Shown here: positions 7,501 to 15,975 of the stretch, one piece after another
Layout: each line of letters opens with the position of its first letter
Numbering within the stretch: position 1 is the stretch's first letter
Assembly (NCBI RefSeq): GCF_937996225.1
Contig: NZ_CALKTC010000060.1
Location: forward strand, 1-40,723
Direction: 5' to 3'
Length of the DNA: 40,723 bases
Source: an uncultured Campylobacter sp.
GTDB taxonomy: Bacteria; Campylobacterota; Campylobacteria; Campylobacterales; Campylobacteraceae
Made by a program: the position numbers and the translations under genes
Notes under the pieces: model-generated
Told to the model about the DNA's origin: nothing
Databases searched by the model: none
Seen by the model: only the letters and a program-made list of their open reading frames with translations

Positions 7501-8193
7501 TTATGATTTTTGCGTATCGTTATTTTGCGCGAAATTTTGCATAGAATTTTGCGCATCGCCGTTTAAATTTGCATTCAAATTTTGCGCAGCGCTTTTCGCT
7601 TCACCGCTTGCATTGGTATTTTGTGCGGAATTTCCCGCGCCGCCATCCGTGCTCGGCATAAAATTTTTGCCTTTGTTTTCAGCGCCAGAATTCGCACTTT
7701 TGCTTTCAACGCCGGAATTTGTTGCGCTGCCGGCGGAGCCTTGCGCAGAGTTCGCGGCGCCCGAGCTTTGCGCGGAATTTCCGCCGCTCGAATTTGCTTT
7801 TAAATTTGCCGTCTCGCTTTGTTTTTGCGCCGAGACTTCCGCGGAATTTAGCGTATCTTTTACGGAGCCTTCTATGTTTTTTAGCCCCGCATTTAGCGTC
7901 TCTTTGACCGAGTCTATGCCGCCTTTTATCTCGTCGAGCTCCTCAAACGTGAGCTTTTTGCGCACGCCCTCACTTGCTTGTGTGATACTCTCTTTATATT
8001 TTTTGGCGTCCTCTTTGAGCTCGGCGATGCGAAGCTCCTGATCGAAGCTCGATTTTGCGTCGTTGATGGTTTTTTTGATGACTTTGAAGTATTTCGCGAG
8101 CTCGACTAGCACTTTCGGAAGCTTTTCGGGCCCCAGCACGATTATCGCGATGATTAAAATGACCGTAATTTCAGGCATACTGATACCAAACAT
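7501..8193 (-). CDS. tatB: Twin-arginine translocase subunit TatB with a long disordered tail
   Basis: A 230-residue TatB. The N-terminal MFGISMPEITVILIIAIIVL helix, the GPEKLPKVLVELAKYFK hinge and amphipathic helix, and a coiled-coil region to about residue 115 are typical; TatB forms the substrate receptor with TatC. From about residue 120 to the end the sequence is almost only Ala, Asn, Ser, Gly, Gln and Lys with repeats such as NSAQSSGAANSAQGS and AQNSMQNFAQN. It is thus much longer than most TatB. The same kind of insertion occurs in TruA and the split zinc-ribbon gene here. A long frame on the opposite strand over this tail is a composition artefact. Confidence 0.92.
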   Translation of the reverse strand: MFGISMPEITVILIIAIIVLGPEKLPKVLVELAKYFKVIKKTINDAKSSFDQELRIAELKEDAKKYKESITQASEGVRKKLTFEELDEIKGGIDSVKETLNAGLKNIEGSVKDTLNSAEVSAQKQSETANLKANSSGGNSAQSSGAANSAQGSAGSATNSGVESKSANSGAENKGKNFMPSTDGGAGNSAQNTNASGEAKSAAQNLNANLNGDAQNSMQNFAQNNDTQKS

Positions 8194-8250
8194 AAAATTT
8201 CCTAACGTAAAAAGTGGCGTATTGTAACTAAAATTTCATTAATCTTAAAT

Positions 8251-9324
8251 TTAGCGCCCGCGGCGGCTTTCTTGCGTGATAAAAAGCGCGATCTCGTCGG
8301 CGAGCAAAAAGTTAGGATTATAAAATTTATCTTCGCCGAATTTCAGCTTTTTTGCCCGCACGAGCAGCTGCGCGTTGCTTAGCTCCGCGGCGTTTAAAAT
8401 TTGCGCCTCAAATCCCAAAACGCAGCGCAGCCCAAGAAATATGCGCTCGAGCTTTTTATCCTGCGCGCTTAGAACTTCGCGCTGTTTTTGCAGCGGATCT
8501 GCAATGTAATCTCGCAAATTTTTAGGCGAGCTAAGGCGCACCTGAGCGCTAGTCCCGACCGCAAATGCCCCAAATCCAGCGTAATCCTCGCCGCGCCAGT
8601 AGGCGAGATTGTGCTTACAGCGCAGTCCGCGCGCGGCAAAATTTGAAATTTCATACTGGCTAAAGCCGCTATCCGCCGCCAGAGCAAAGAGAAATTTAGC
8701 TAGAGCCGCGCTTTCCCTTTTGAAGCTTTCGCGCCCGAAAAAGGGCGTGTTTTCCTCAAGGCTTAGCGCATAGGCGCTTAGATGCGGCACTTCGCAGCGC
8801 GCAAGCTCATCCATTTCAAATTTTAAATTCCTTTTATCGTCAAATTTACTCGCGTAGATTAGATCTAAATTTATATTGTCAAAGCCCGCCGCTTTGGCAT
8901 TTTGCACCGCCAGAAAAATCTGCGCCACACTGTGCGCGCGACCGAGGAGCTTTAGCTTGGCATCGTTGAAGCTCTGCGCGCCGAAGCTGATGCGATTTAC
9001 GCCGAGCTTTCGCATCGCCCTAAGCCAAGCGAGGCTGGCGGAGTTTGGGTTGGCTTCCGAGCTGATTTCGGCTTTGGCGGCAAAATGCTGCGCGAGCAGC
9101 GCAAAAATTTCATCATAAAGTCTCGCATCTACGGCGCTTGGCGTGCCTCCGCCGATAAAAAGTGTCGAAATTTTCGCTTGCGGATTTTTCGCCAAAAAGT
9201 CGCGCACCTCAAGCGCTAGCGCGCGAAAGTAGCTTTTTACGAGGCTAAACTCATCGCTGAAAGAGCCAAAGGCGCAATACGGGCATTTGGAGGTGCAAAA
9301 CGGCACGTGGATATAGATGTGCAA
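8251..9324 (-). CDS. hemW: Radical SAM heme chaperone HemW (HemN-like)
   Basis: A 357-residue protein with the radical SAM cluster motif at Cys10, Cys14 and Cys17 (FCTSKCPYCAFG), LFIGGGTPSAVD, ISSEANPNSAS and RISFGAQSFND, all shared with coproporphyrinogen oxidase HemN and HemW. The three-cysteine spacing with no fourth Cys, the length and the missing N-terminal extension favour HemW, a heme-binding chaperone, over the true oxygen-independent oxidase. It is divergent from rppH, with 136 bases between them, and heads the tatB-tatC-queA string with a 57-base gap to tatB. Many databases label this gene hemN. Confidence 0.85.
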   Translation of the reverse strand: MHIYIHVPFCTSKCPYCAFGSFSDEFSLVKSYFRALALEVRDFLAKNPQAKISTLFIGGGTPSAVDARLYDEIFALLAQHFAAKAEISSEANPNSASLAWLRAMRKLGVNRISFGAQSFNDAKLKLLGRAHSVAQIFLAVQNAKAAGFDNINLDLIYASKFDDKRNLKFEMDELARCEVPHLSAYALSLEENTPFFGRESFKRESAALAKFLFALAADSGFSQYEISNFAARGLRCKHNLAYWRGEDYAGFGAFAVGTSAQVRLSSPKNLRDYIADPLQKQREVLSAQDKKLERIFLGLRCVLGFEAQILNAAELSNAQLLVRAKKLKFGEDKFYNPNFLLADEIALFITQESRRGR

Positions 9325-9426
9325 GGTCGGTCCTATGGGCTAAATTTATGTCACAAAATTTAGCGAATTAATTTGAAAATTTATATAAATTTTAAGCCTC
9401 TTAACGCAAATTTTAATATTTTTAGG

Positions 9427-9432
9427 TAGAAT
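9427..9432 (+). promoter_or_regulatory. Candidate -10 box for rppH-lysC-hobA-holB-folP
   Basis: TAGAAT, 28 bases before the rppH ATG, is preceded by T-rich runs typical of Campylobacter promoters (TTTTAATATTTTTAGG). It is the only good candidate in the divergent hemW/rppH gap. Confidence 0.45.
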
Positions 9433-9460
9433 TTTGAGAAATTTTTTGTGAGAAAACGAG

Positions 9461-9931
9461 ATGGAAAAAGAGAAAAATTACAGACCAAATGTCGCTGCAA
9501 TCGTGCTTTCGCCATCGTATCCGTTTAACTGCGAAATTTTGATTGCGCAACGAAGCGACATCAAAGGCGCTTGGCAGTTTCCTCAAGGCGGTATTGACGA
9601 CGGTGAGACGCCTACGATGGCTATTCGCAGAGAGCTCGGTGAGGAGATCGGGACAAGCAAAGTCGATATCATCGCTGAGTGCCCGAAGTGGCTCAGCTAT
9701 GACTTTCCCGATGGGGTAGCTCAAAAGATGCGCCCATATGACGGGCAAATTCAAAGGTATTTTTTAGTACGATTGCGAAATTTGGCTGATCTGAACATCA
9801 ATACCAAACTTCCGGAGTTCGACGCATTTAAATTCGTAGGCGCGAATGAGGTTTTAAGGCACGTCAATCACTTCAAAAAGCCGATTTACGCGACGGTTTT
9901 AAAATATTTTAAGGAGGAGGGTTACATTTAA
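9461..9931 (+). CDS. rppH: RNA pyrophosphohydrolase (Nudix)
   Basis: A 156-residue Nudix hydrolase. The Nudix box runs from Gly43 to Gly64 (GGIDDGETPTMAIRRELGEE), with the metal-binding REx2EE glutamates intact. RppH removes pyrophosphate from 5'-triphosphate RNA to start decay, and some members hydrolyse dinucleoside polyphosphates (older name nudH). The QFPQGG lead-in, PKWLSYDFPDG and YDGQIQRYFLVRL are characteristic of RppH. Its last base is the first base of lysC (TAATG). It begins the plus-strand operon that continues to folP. Confidence 0.93.
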   Translation: MEKEKNYRPNVAAIVLSPSYPFNCEILIAQRSDIKGAWQFPQGGIDDGETPTMAIRRELGEEIGTSKVDIIAECPKWLSYDFPDGVAQKMRPYDGQIQRYFLVRLRNLADLNINTKLPEFDAFKFVGANEVLRHVNHFKKPIYATVLKYFKEEGYI

Positions 9932-11136
9932 TGCTGATCGTTCAAAAATACGGCGGTACGAGCGTCGGCACGCTAGAGCGGATCGAGGCGGTTGCGCAGC
10001 GCGTGATAAAGACTAAAAACGAAGGACACGATGTCGCGGTAATCGTCTCTGCGATGAGCGGCGTTACCAATCAGCTCATCGAGCAGGCGGAATTTTTTAC
10101 TAAAACTCCCGTAGGCAGAGAGATGGACGTGCTGCTAAGCTCGGGCGAGCGCGTCACGAGCGCACTTTTAGCTATCGCGCTAAACGCCAAGGGCTATGCT
10201 GCGATCGCATTTAGCGGGCGAGGTGCGGGCATCGTGACGGATAATTTTCACACCAAAGCTCGCATCGTCTCGATCGATCCAAAAAGCATGCAAGAGGCGC
10301 TAAAGCAGGGCAAAATCGTCGTCGTCGCGGGCTTTCAGGGCATCAGCACCGCAGGCGAAGTAACTACGCTCGGGCGAGGCGGAAGCGATCTTAGCGCAGT
10401 CGCCGTCGCAGGAGCGCTGAATGCCGATCTGTGCGAAATTTATACTGACGTAGACGGCGTATATACGACCGATCCGCGCATTGAGCCAAAAGCTAAAAAG
10501 CTTGATCGCATCAGCTACGACGAGATGCTTGAGCTTGCGAGCTTGGGGGCGAAGGTTTTGCAAAATCGAAGCGTTGAGCTTGCGAAAAAATTAAACGTAA
10601 ATTTGGTGACGCGAAGCAGTTTTAACGATCATGAAGGAACACTCATAACAGGAGAAGAAAAGATGGAAGATGCGGTAATTAGCGGCATTGCACTGGATAA
10701 AAATCAAGCAAGAATTACGATTAGAAACGTAGAGGATCGCCCCGGCGTCGCGGCTGAAATTTTCTCCGCGCTTGCGGGCAAGGAGATCAACGTCGATATG
10801 ATCGTGCAAAATATCGGACGAAACGGCGAGACGAATTTGGGCTTTACCGTGCCGCAAAACGAGCTAGAGACGGCCTATAGGGTAATGAAAGAGGTAAATC
10901 CAAATCCGAATTCCATCATCGAATCCGACGCCGATATCGTAAAGGTTTCTTTAGTGGGCGTAGGTATGAAAAGCCACAGCGGTATAGCCAGCAAGGCGTT
11001 TAAGACGCTCGCGGACGAAGGGATAAATATTCAGATGATCTCCACGAGCGAGATTAAAATTTCGATGATCGTAGAGGCCAAATACGGCGAGCTCGCCGTG
11101 CGCGCGCTGCATAAAGCCTACGATTTGGATAAATAA
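9931..11136 (+). CDS. lysC: Aspartate kinase, with an internal start for a regulatory subunit
   Basis: A 401-residue aspartokinase catalysing the first step of the lysine, threonine and methionine (and diaminopimelate) pathway. VQKYGGTSVGTLERI, SAMSGVTNQL, TTLGRGGSDLSAVA and IYTDVDGVYTTDPR mark the kinase domain (1-240). Two ACT domains follow (about 260-400), with RNVEDRPGVAAEIF and VGVGMKSHSGIASKAF. An internal ATG at 10663 sits exactly in frame (codon 245) behind AGGAG at 8-base spacing, and its product would be just the ACT part. This matches the alpha/beta architecture known from Bacillus and Corynebacterium aspartokinases. The stop overlaps hobA by one base. Confidence 0.97.
   Translation: MLIVQKYGGTSVGTLERIEAVAQRVIKTKNEGHDVAVIVSAMSGVTNQLIEQAEFFTKTPVGREMDVLLSSGERVTSALLAIALNAKGYAAIAFSGRGAGIVTDNFHTKARIVSIDPKSMQEALKQGKIVVVAGFQGISTAGEVTTLGRGGSDLSAVAVAGALNADLCEIYTDVDGVYTTDPRIEPKAKKLDRISYDEMLELASLGAKVLQNRSVELAKKLNVNLVTRSSFNDHEGTLITGEEKMEDAVISGIALDKNQARITIRNVEDRPGVAAEIFSALAGKEINVDMIVQNIGRNGETNLGFTVPQNELETAYRVMKEVNPNPNSIIESDADIVKVSLVGVGMKSHSGIASKAFKTLADEGINIQMISTSEIKISMIVEAKYGELAVRALHKAYDLDK
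10650..10665 (+). promoter_or_regulatory. Internal ribosome-binding site and ATG inside lysC
   Basis: AGGAG (10650-10654) followed by AAGAAAAG and ATG (10663-10665), in frame with lysC. It would yield a 157-residue ACT-only beta subunit beginning MEDAVISGIALDKNQ, the same boundary as the beta subunits of heterotetrameric aspartokinases. Confidence 0.6.
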
Positions 11137-11669
11137 TGCAGGATCTGCACACTTGGAGCGTCACGGCGATGCGCTCCGAGCCCGGACTTGAGTGGCTCGA
11201 GGATCGCAAGGAGGACTGGACGCCGCTTTTAGCATCAAAGCTAAAATTCCTCCACGACGGCTTTGCTTTCATCGTCATCTGCGATGATGAGCGAAGCTGG
11301 TTTAGCGAATACATCATCAAAAAGATCAACTCCTCGACCAACTCACGCCCGCTGCTGCCGTTTTTTTCGCTGCGTTCGCTTTATCGCGGCGGCGTAAATA
11401 GCCTAGAGGACGCGCTGCTGCTAAACGATATGTTAAGCCTTGCGTTTGCCAACGGCTTTATATATTTTTACATCGGCAACGGCAACCATCCGCTAGCCAA
11501 AATCGCCAAAAGCCACGAGGACAGCTATCTGTGGCTCATCGACGAGAGGCTGCAAAACAGCTTTTACATGAGCGAGAGCGATCCGAGCCTGGATCTCAAA
11601 CTAATCCAGCTTTTTAAAATTTTAGACAAAAGCATCGACGCCGTGCTTTTTGACGAAGTGGTGCTTTGA
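11136..11669 (+). CDS. hobA: DnaA-binding replication initiation protein HobA
   Basis: A 177-residue protein with the HobA pattern MQDLHTWSVTAMRSEPGLEW, FAFIVICDDERSWFSEYIIK, RPLLPFFSLRSLY and a FYIGNGNHPLAKIAK stretch. HobA is an epsilonproteobacterial tetrameric protein that binds DnaA domain I and helps it assemble at the origin, a role played by DiaA in E. coli. It sits between lysC and holB, as I recall it does in C. jejuni. The start overlaps the lysC stop by one base, and its stop overlaps the holB TTG. This gene alone strongly indicates an epsilonproteobacterial host. Confidence 0.92.
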   Translation: MQDLHTWSVTAMRSEPGLEWLEDRKEDWTPLLASKLKFLHDGFAFIVICDDERSWFSEYIIKKINSSTNSRPLLPFFSLRSLYRGGVNSLEDALLLNDMLSLAFANGFIYFYIGNGNHPLAKIAKSHEDSYLWLIDERLQNSFYMSESDPSLDLKLIQLFKILDKSIDAVLFDEVVL

Positions 11670-12286
11670 AAATCATAAATCAGATCGTTTTAACGAACGA
11701 TTATGAGGGCTTTAAAGATAAAATTTTAGCCGAAATTCCGCGTAAAAATTTAAGGTTTTTTGAAAGCGTCGAGCTTAAGATCGACGAGGCGCGAAAGATC
11801 ATCGACGAAGCCTACGTCGCCGAGGGCGAGGATAAGATCATCGTCATCGCCGCTACAAAATTCGGCGAGGAGGCGCAAAACGCTTTGCTTAAAATTTTAG
11901 AGGAGCCGCCTAAAAACACGGTGTTTTTCCTGATCACCCCTTTCATCAACGCCCTGCTGCCCACTATCCGCTCGCGCCTGATCGTGCAAAATCTCTGCGT
12001 GCGAAAACCCAGATACCGCACCGGGTTAAATTTAACCAGACTCAGCCTAAAGGAGGCGGTGGAGTTTATCGACGCGCAGATCGCGCTGGAGCGCAAGGGC
12101 GAGCTGGATAAAACGGCGCTAAAAGCGCTCATCGGCGAGATCGCGCTGGAGTGCTTCGAAGCGGGCGTCAGGCTAAGCGGCGATGAGCTGCAGCGAATAG
12201 ATCGCTTAAGCTACCTCGCCGAGCACAACGCCAAAGCCCACGCCGTGCTTACTCCGCTACTGTTGATGATCGAGGAGAAAAGATGA
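11666..12286 (+). CDS. holB: DNA polymerase III delta-prime subunit (short form)
   Basis: A 206-residue delta' of the clamp loader, shorter than the roughly 330 residues in E. coli, as expected in this lineage. It contains the AAA+ part KIIVIAATKFGEEAQNALLK, ILEEPPKNTVFFLIT and LLPTIRSRLIVQNL. The SRC of the sensor motif reads SRL here. No Walker A is present, as is normal in delta'. The start is TTG at 11666 overlapping the hobA TGA; no ATG is near and the N-terminal MKIINQIVLTNDYEGF reads well. Its stop overlaps the folP ATG (ATGA). Confidence 0.85.
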   Translation: MKIINQIVLTNDYEGFKDKILAEIPRKNLRFFESVELKIDEARKIIDEAYVAEGEDKIIVIAATKFGEEAQNALLKILEEPPKNTVFFLITPFINALLPTIRSRLIVQNLCVRKPRYRTGLNLTRLSLKEAVEFIDAQIALERKGELDKTALKALIGEIALECFEAGVRLSGDELQRIDRLSYLAEHNAKAHAVLTPLLLMIEEKR

Positions 12287-13425
12287 AAATTTATAAAATT
12301 TCAAACGAAGCTGATTTTGCGCTGATTTGCGAGCGCATCGGCGTGCGAAATGCGGGGCGGGCGATAATGCAGAAAAAATCGCGCCTAAACTTTTTCTATC
12401 TAAAAGATCTGCGAGCGCCCGCGGCGAATATTTTAAAGCAAGATGCCCTTAGTATCGGCGCCGAGCTTGTGTGCAATGAAGGAGTGGTCCTAGGGCGCGA
12501 TGATACGGATGCGGTTTTGATCGCAAACGACCGTCAGATCGAGGCTTTGGCGCAAAAGGAAGCTCTGCAGGATTTTGGGCTAAAAGAGGTCGCGAAATTT
12601 CTAAGCGAGAAATTTACTAAGCCGCAAAGCTGCGAAATAATGGGTGTCGTCAATATCAATTCCGACAGCTTCAACCCCGCAAGCCGTGCGGCAAACCTAA
12701 AAGAGGCGATCTGCAAGATCGAAAAGATGATCGAGCAGGGTGCCGCTATCATCGATATTGGCGGCGTGAGCTCGCGCCCAGGTAGCCAGTACTGCGGTAG
12801 GGATGAGGAGTTTGCGCGCATAAAGGATGTGCTGAGTGAAATTTACCGCCTGCGTCTGCACGAAAAGGCTAAATTTAGCCTCGATAGCTTTGATGAGTAT
12901 TGCTTGGAATTTGCGCTAGATCGGGGCTTTAGCATCATCAACGACATTAGTGCGAACCTAGCTCTTGCCCCGCTTGCGCTTCGCTACGACGCCGCTTACG
13001 TGCTGATGCACATGCAAGGAAAGCCGCAAAATATGCAGCTTGCGCCCAAATATGACGATCTAATGGGCGAAATCGATGAGTTTTTTGCGCAGAATTTGCA
13101 GCAGCTGCAAAGTGCAGGGCTTAAAAAGATTATCCTTGACGTGGGCATCGGCTTTGGCAAGACTGCCGAGCAAAATTTGGTGCTGATTAAAAATTTGCAG
13201 CATTTTTTGCACTTTGGCTGCCCGCTGCTTGTAGGCGCAAGCAGAAAGAGCGTTATCGATTTTTACAGCCCCTCTGCGGTCTCGGACAGGCTTGCAGGCT
13301 CGCTGTATCTGCACCAGATCGCGGCTTTAAATGGCGCTGCGATCATCCGCACGCACGATGTTTTCGAACACGCTCAAATGCTGCGGCTAATGCGCGCGAT
13401 GGACGCTGCTGCGGTAAAATTTTAA
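12283..13425 (+). CDS. folP: Dihydropteroate synthase with N-terminal extension
   Basis: A 380-residue enzyme condensing p-aminobenzoate with hydroxymethyl-dihydropterin diphosphate in folate synthesis, the sulfonamide target. Core motifs run from about residue 120: IMGVVNINSDSFNPASR, IDIGGVSSRPGSQ, FSLDSFD, IINDISA, VLMHMQGKPQNMQ, LDVGIGFGKTAEQN and LVGASRKSVIDF. The first 115 residues are an extra domain seen in epsilonproteobacterial FolP. GGAGAAAAG precedes the ATG. It is the last gene of the rppH operon; beyond it the gene order departs from the usual (in C. jejuni I recall ligA follows). Confidence 0.95.
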   Translation: MKIYKISNEADFALICERIGVRNAGRAIMQKKSRLNFFYLKDLRAPAANILKQDALSIGAELVCNEGVVLGRDDTDAVLIANDRQIEALAQKEALQDFGLKEVAKFLSEKFTKPQSCEIMGVVNINSDSFNPASRAANLKEAICKIEKMIEQGAAIIDIGGVSSRPGSQYCGRDEEFARIKDVLSEIYRLRLHEKAKFSLDSFDEYCLEFALDRGFSIINDISANLALAPLALRYDAAYVLMHMQGKPQNMQLAPKYDDLMGEIDEFFAQNLQQLQSAGLKKIILDVGIGFGKTAEQNLVLIKNLQHFLHFGCPLLVGASRKSVIDFYSPSAVSDRLAGSLYLHQIAALNGAAIIRTHDVFEHAQMLRLMRAMDAAAVKF

Positions 13426-13481
13426 AATTTTGTAGAATTTTCGTGAAATTTCATATTTTTCACTAAATTTTTACAAATCCG

Positions 13482-13511
13482 CCTTATGCGGAATTTTAAA
13501 ATTCCTTAAGG
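13482..13511. terminator. Bidirectional hairpin between folP and the 253-residue gene
   Basis: An imperfect palindrome running CCTTA...GGAATTTTAAAATTCC...TAAGG. The central 16 bases (13490-13505) are perfect, and T-rich sequence lies on the folP exit side. It lies between two convergent genes, so it probably serves both. Confidence 0.55.
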
Positions 13512-13722
13512 AAATATTTTAATTCTTTTAAAATTTTGCGAAAGAGCTTTTGCGGAATTTTATCCACATTTCATTTTGTGCCTAAGTTTTCGTGCGCTTG
13601 CTCGTAGAAACTTATAAAAATTTATAAAATTTCGCTCGATTTATGTGGCGCGTCAAAACAGCGAAGTAAAGAGGGATAAATTCTAGCGACGATTGCACGG
13701 ATTATTTGCTGCGCGAGCCGAA
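13512..13722. other. AT-rich rest of the folP-to-island gap
   Basis: With the hairpin, the gap 13426-13722 is about 300 bases. It has runs of AAATTT, TTTTAAAATTTT and AAATTTATAAAATTT, no open frame with coding character and no RNA gene I can recognise. Confidence 0.5.
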
Positions 13723-14484
13723 TTATTTCATTCTCGGGCGAAACGAGCGCTTTACGTCAAAGCCCTTGCTGGCAATTTTTATATCATTTGGTATCGTGCC
13801 TGCCGGAGCGGAGGCGTCCTTTTTGGCGGATAAAAACTCGACTAAGCTTTGCCAGACGAAATCGGCGTTCAGATAAAACCCCATCGCGTTAAACTGTGGA
13901 TTTATCGCTGCGGTGTGAATGTTCTGTGTGAGCTTAAAAAATACGATTGGGGCGCTCAAAATTTCATCTTTGCTTATAATTTTATCGTCGCGAACAATAT
14001 TTTTTAGCGTCGTTTTGCGGTCGCCCTCTAGCGCCACGAGCTGCAAAATTTCCTCGCGCGTAGCCTGCTCGCCGACCTTGCCTAGCCACGAGATGATATG
14101 GGCGCGAAATCCATCACTAAAGCTCAAAGTTCTGTCTTCCCAATACTGCCTTCTTAGCTCCGTCTCGTCAAGCTCTAGGCTCGTGTAAATTTTACCCTGA
14201 GAGGCGAAAATATGGACTAAATTTTTGCCGATGAAAATCACGGAGTGAATCAGACGCGGCAGTTTATTTACGTCAGTTTTGCTCCAGTTTATAAATTTAC
14301 CGCGGATAAAGCGGTACCCGCTAAGCTTCCTTTCAAAGACCTTTTTATCGCCCTCGTCAAGCCTCCATAGCTCGTCCACATCGACTAGAGTAGAGTTTCT
14401 GCGGTCATAGACCAAAGTCTCGTCAAGCCCGTATTTTGACACCATAAAATCGTAATTATCTTTAAATTTCGAGATAATTTTCAT
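13723..14484 (-). CDS. Hypothetical protein, 253 residues
   Basis: A soluble protein of unknown function starting MKIISKFKDNYDFMVSKYG and continuing DETLVYDRR. I believe similar proteins are scattered in bacterial and some phage genomes without a named function. The end reads PNDIKIASKGFDVKRSFR, which looks like a conserved signature. No membrane segment, signal peptide or known catalytic motif is visible. GGAAACAAAC precedes the ATG. It is convergent with folP and starts the accessory stretch, standing alone between two roughly 300-base AT-rich gaps, which suggests recent insertion. Confidence 0.75.
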   Translation of the reverse strand: MKIISKFKDNYDFMVSKYGLDETLVYDRRNSTLVDVDELWRLDEGDKKVFERKLSGYRFIRGKFINWSKTDVNKLPRLIHSVIFIGKNLVHIFASQGKIYTSLELDETELRRQYWEDRTLSFSDGFRAHIISWLGKVGEQATREEILQLVALEGDRKTTLKNIVRDDKIISKDEILSAPIVFFKLTQNIHTAAINPQFNAMGFYLNADFVWQSLVEFLSAKKDASAPAGTIPNDIKIASKGFDVKRSFRPRMK

Positions 14485-14795
14485 GTTTGTTTCCTAAAAT
14501 TTTATCTTTCAAAGCTCCTGAATCGGCGCGCTTTGTACTGAAACCGAAGCAAAATTTATCATCGTAAATTCGCACTGCGAACCTCGCAAATTTTACTGCT
14601 AAATCGCCAAAAATTTATATCGCAAGCTCACGGCTCGCTCAATTTTACCGCGTGTCGGCGAAATGGTAAAACTGAACGAAAAGCGTGCGGTAAGGCAAAT
14701 TTTAAATTTATTTTATGCGGCGGCGTAGAATTTTAAAATTTATTTTCCGCGATGGCGCAAAATTTCAAATTCATCTGCCGCAAAAACAGAGACCG
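14485..14795. other. AT/GC mosaic gap with repeats
   Basis: No coding frame seen. GC-rich blocks (GCGGCGGCG, GCGTGTCGGCG) alternate with AAATTTTAAAATTT-type blocks. It includes a 32-base tandem repeat at 14704-14767 (listed separately). Confidence 0.5.
14704..14767. repeat. Two tandem copies of a 32-base unit
   Basis: Each copy begins AAATTTATTTT, then NNGCGNNGGCG, then ends AATTT.A; 25 of 32 positions agree. It lies 29 bases beyond the stop of the 14796-15854 gene. Similar AAATTT/CCGCG mosaics occur at 31845-32035. Confidence 0.6.
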
Positions 14796-15854
14796 CTACC
14801 GCTTAAAATCATGGATTTCTATATTCGCACCGTATTTTTTGCAAAGCTCGCTTACTTTTTCTTTTAGCCTCTCCTCGTCATAACAGATGAGATCGATGTA
14901 TGCGTGCCTCTGTCCGGTTGCGCCGCCGATTATCTCTAGAAACGAGCCGCAGCTCTCTAGCTCCTCGTCCTCGATCTTGTTTCGCAGATCAAAGCCCGCC
15001 TGCACGTCGCCGCCGTTACCTATGCTAAGAAAGCAAAATTTAATGCCGAGCTCGAAGGCTTCGTTATAGATGTCGCGCTCGCCGTTTAGATATTGATTTA
15101 CGATGGCCGTTAGGCAGGTGGTGCCTACGATCACGTCCTCGCGCACCTCGCTACCGCGCGGCTGCATCTCATAGCTGAAAAAATTCTTTAGCGGTTCGCG
15201 CGCGGCTTTTTCGCCGAATTTCTCATCGATCAGATCGGCAAATTCGCTTAGCGGCACGCCGTTTTCTTCGGGCTGGGCCAGCACCTCAAGCTCGCCTAGC
15301 GTATTTATGATCGCCGTTTCGCCGATCATATTGTCAAGCAGGATAAAGCTAAGATTGTAGGCCTTGCCTTCGTCCTGCGCGAGTAGAGCCGCTAGGTTTT
15401 CGTTGTAAATTTTAATATCCACGTCGCTTTCGTTAAACTGCGCGTAGATCATCGACTCCTCGGCGTTTACGTGCGTATTGTACATCTCGATCCCGCCGAT
15501 ACCTCGCGGTGCACGCGGCTTTCCGAGCGTGCAGCGCATTCTGCCCTCAAGCTGTTTTGGCATGGCGTTTTTGATGAAGCTTAGCCAAAATAATCGATGT
15601 CTCATACCCTCGGGAGTTAGCACTAGATCGAGCCGCTCGCCCGCGAGCCCCGTCATAAAATAGGGCTCGGCAAGGCAGATGCGAAGCTTCTCGTCGGTCT
15701 TTTGCATCGCCTTTTCAAACTCCTCTGCCGCCAGATTGGCCTTGATCTCGTCTACCATGCCGCTAAATTCCGCCCAAAATTTATCCACTCTGCCGGCAAA
15801 AGTGCTTGGGATTTGTGCTTTCTCAGCCTTTTTGCCCAAACCGAATAGCCCCAT
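14796..15854 (-). CDS. Hypothetical MGLFGLGKK protein, 352 residues
   Basis: I place the start at ATG 15854 (AAAGGAGAG directly upstream and a -10 box 30 bases before); a longer frame adds ten unlikely residues. The protein is acidic, soluble and of unknown function. It reads YFMTGLAGERLDLVLTPEG, then LRHRLFWLSFIK-like MRHRLFWLSFIKNAM. A middle segment NLSFILLDNMIGETAIINTL is followed by a C-terminal GGATGQRHAYIDLICYDEE. Such proteins are usually unnamed; some resemble DUF695-type neighbours of DUF2314 proteins, which I cannot confirm. It is divergent from the DUF2314/ankyrin gene. The start region is duplicated at 17284-17381. Confidence 0.75.
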   Translation of the reverse strand: MGLFGLGKKAEKAQIPSTFAGRVDKFWAEFSGMVDEIKANLAAEEFEKAMQKTDEKLRICLAEPYFMTGLAGERLDLVLTPEGMRHRLFWLSFIKNAMPKQLEGRMRCTLGKPRAPRGIGGIEMYNTHVNAEESMIYAQFNESDVDIKIYNENLAALLAQDEGKAYNLSFILLDNMIGETAIINTLGELEVLAQPEENGVPLSEFADLIDEKFGEKAAREPLKNFFSYEMQPRGSEVREDVIVGTTCLTAIVNQYLNGERDIYNEAFELGIKFCFLSIGNGGDVQAGFDLRNKIEDEELESCGSFLEIIGGATGQRHAYIDLICYDEERLKEKVSELCKKYGANIEIHDFKR

Positions 15855-15883
15855 AATCTCTCCTTTAATTAAATTTAAACGCA

Positions 15884-15889
15884 ATTATA
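15884..15889 (-). promoter_or_regulatory. -10 box of the 352-residue MGLF gene
   Basis: TATAAT on the minus strand, 30 bases before the ATG. In the duplicated copy near 17340 the same spot no longer reads TATAAT, in keeping with decay of that copy. Confidence 0.55.
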
Positions 15890-15975
15890 GCTTAATTTTT
15901 TGCGCAGGCTCGGAACGCGAGCTGCAAAACCGTCCTGCTCTTCTGCGCTCCGCTATACGGCTCGCGCGGTGAAAT

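Noticed and set aside
7214..8041. Long plus-strand frame (275 codons) opposite tatB and tatC
   Set aside because: It lies antisense to two well-recognised genes, is dominated by Phe/Ala/Cys from reversed GAATTTTGCGC words, and has no ribosome site or homologous look.
8251..9324. Naming the gene hemN, the oxygen-independent coproporphyrinogen oxidase
   Set aside because: The protein is about 100 residues shorter than HemN and has the HemW-type three-Cys motif; HemW is the better call.
15855..15884. Ten extra residues at the front of the 352-residue MGLF protein
   Set aside because: The -10 box and AAAGGAG site lie within or just before this extension and point to ATG 15854.
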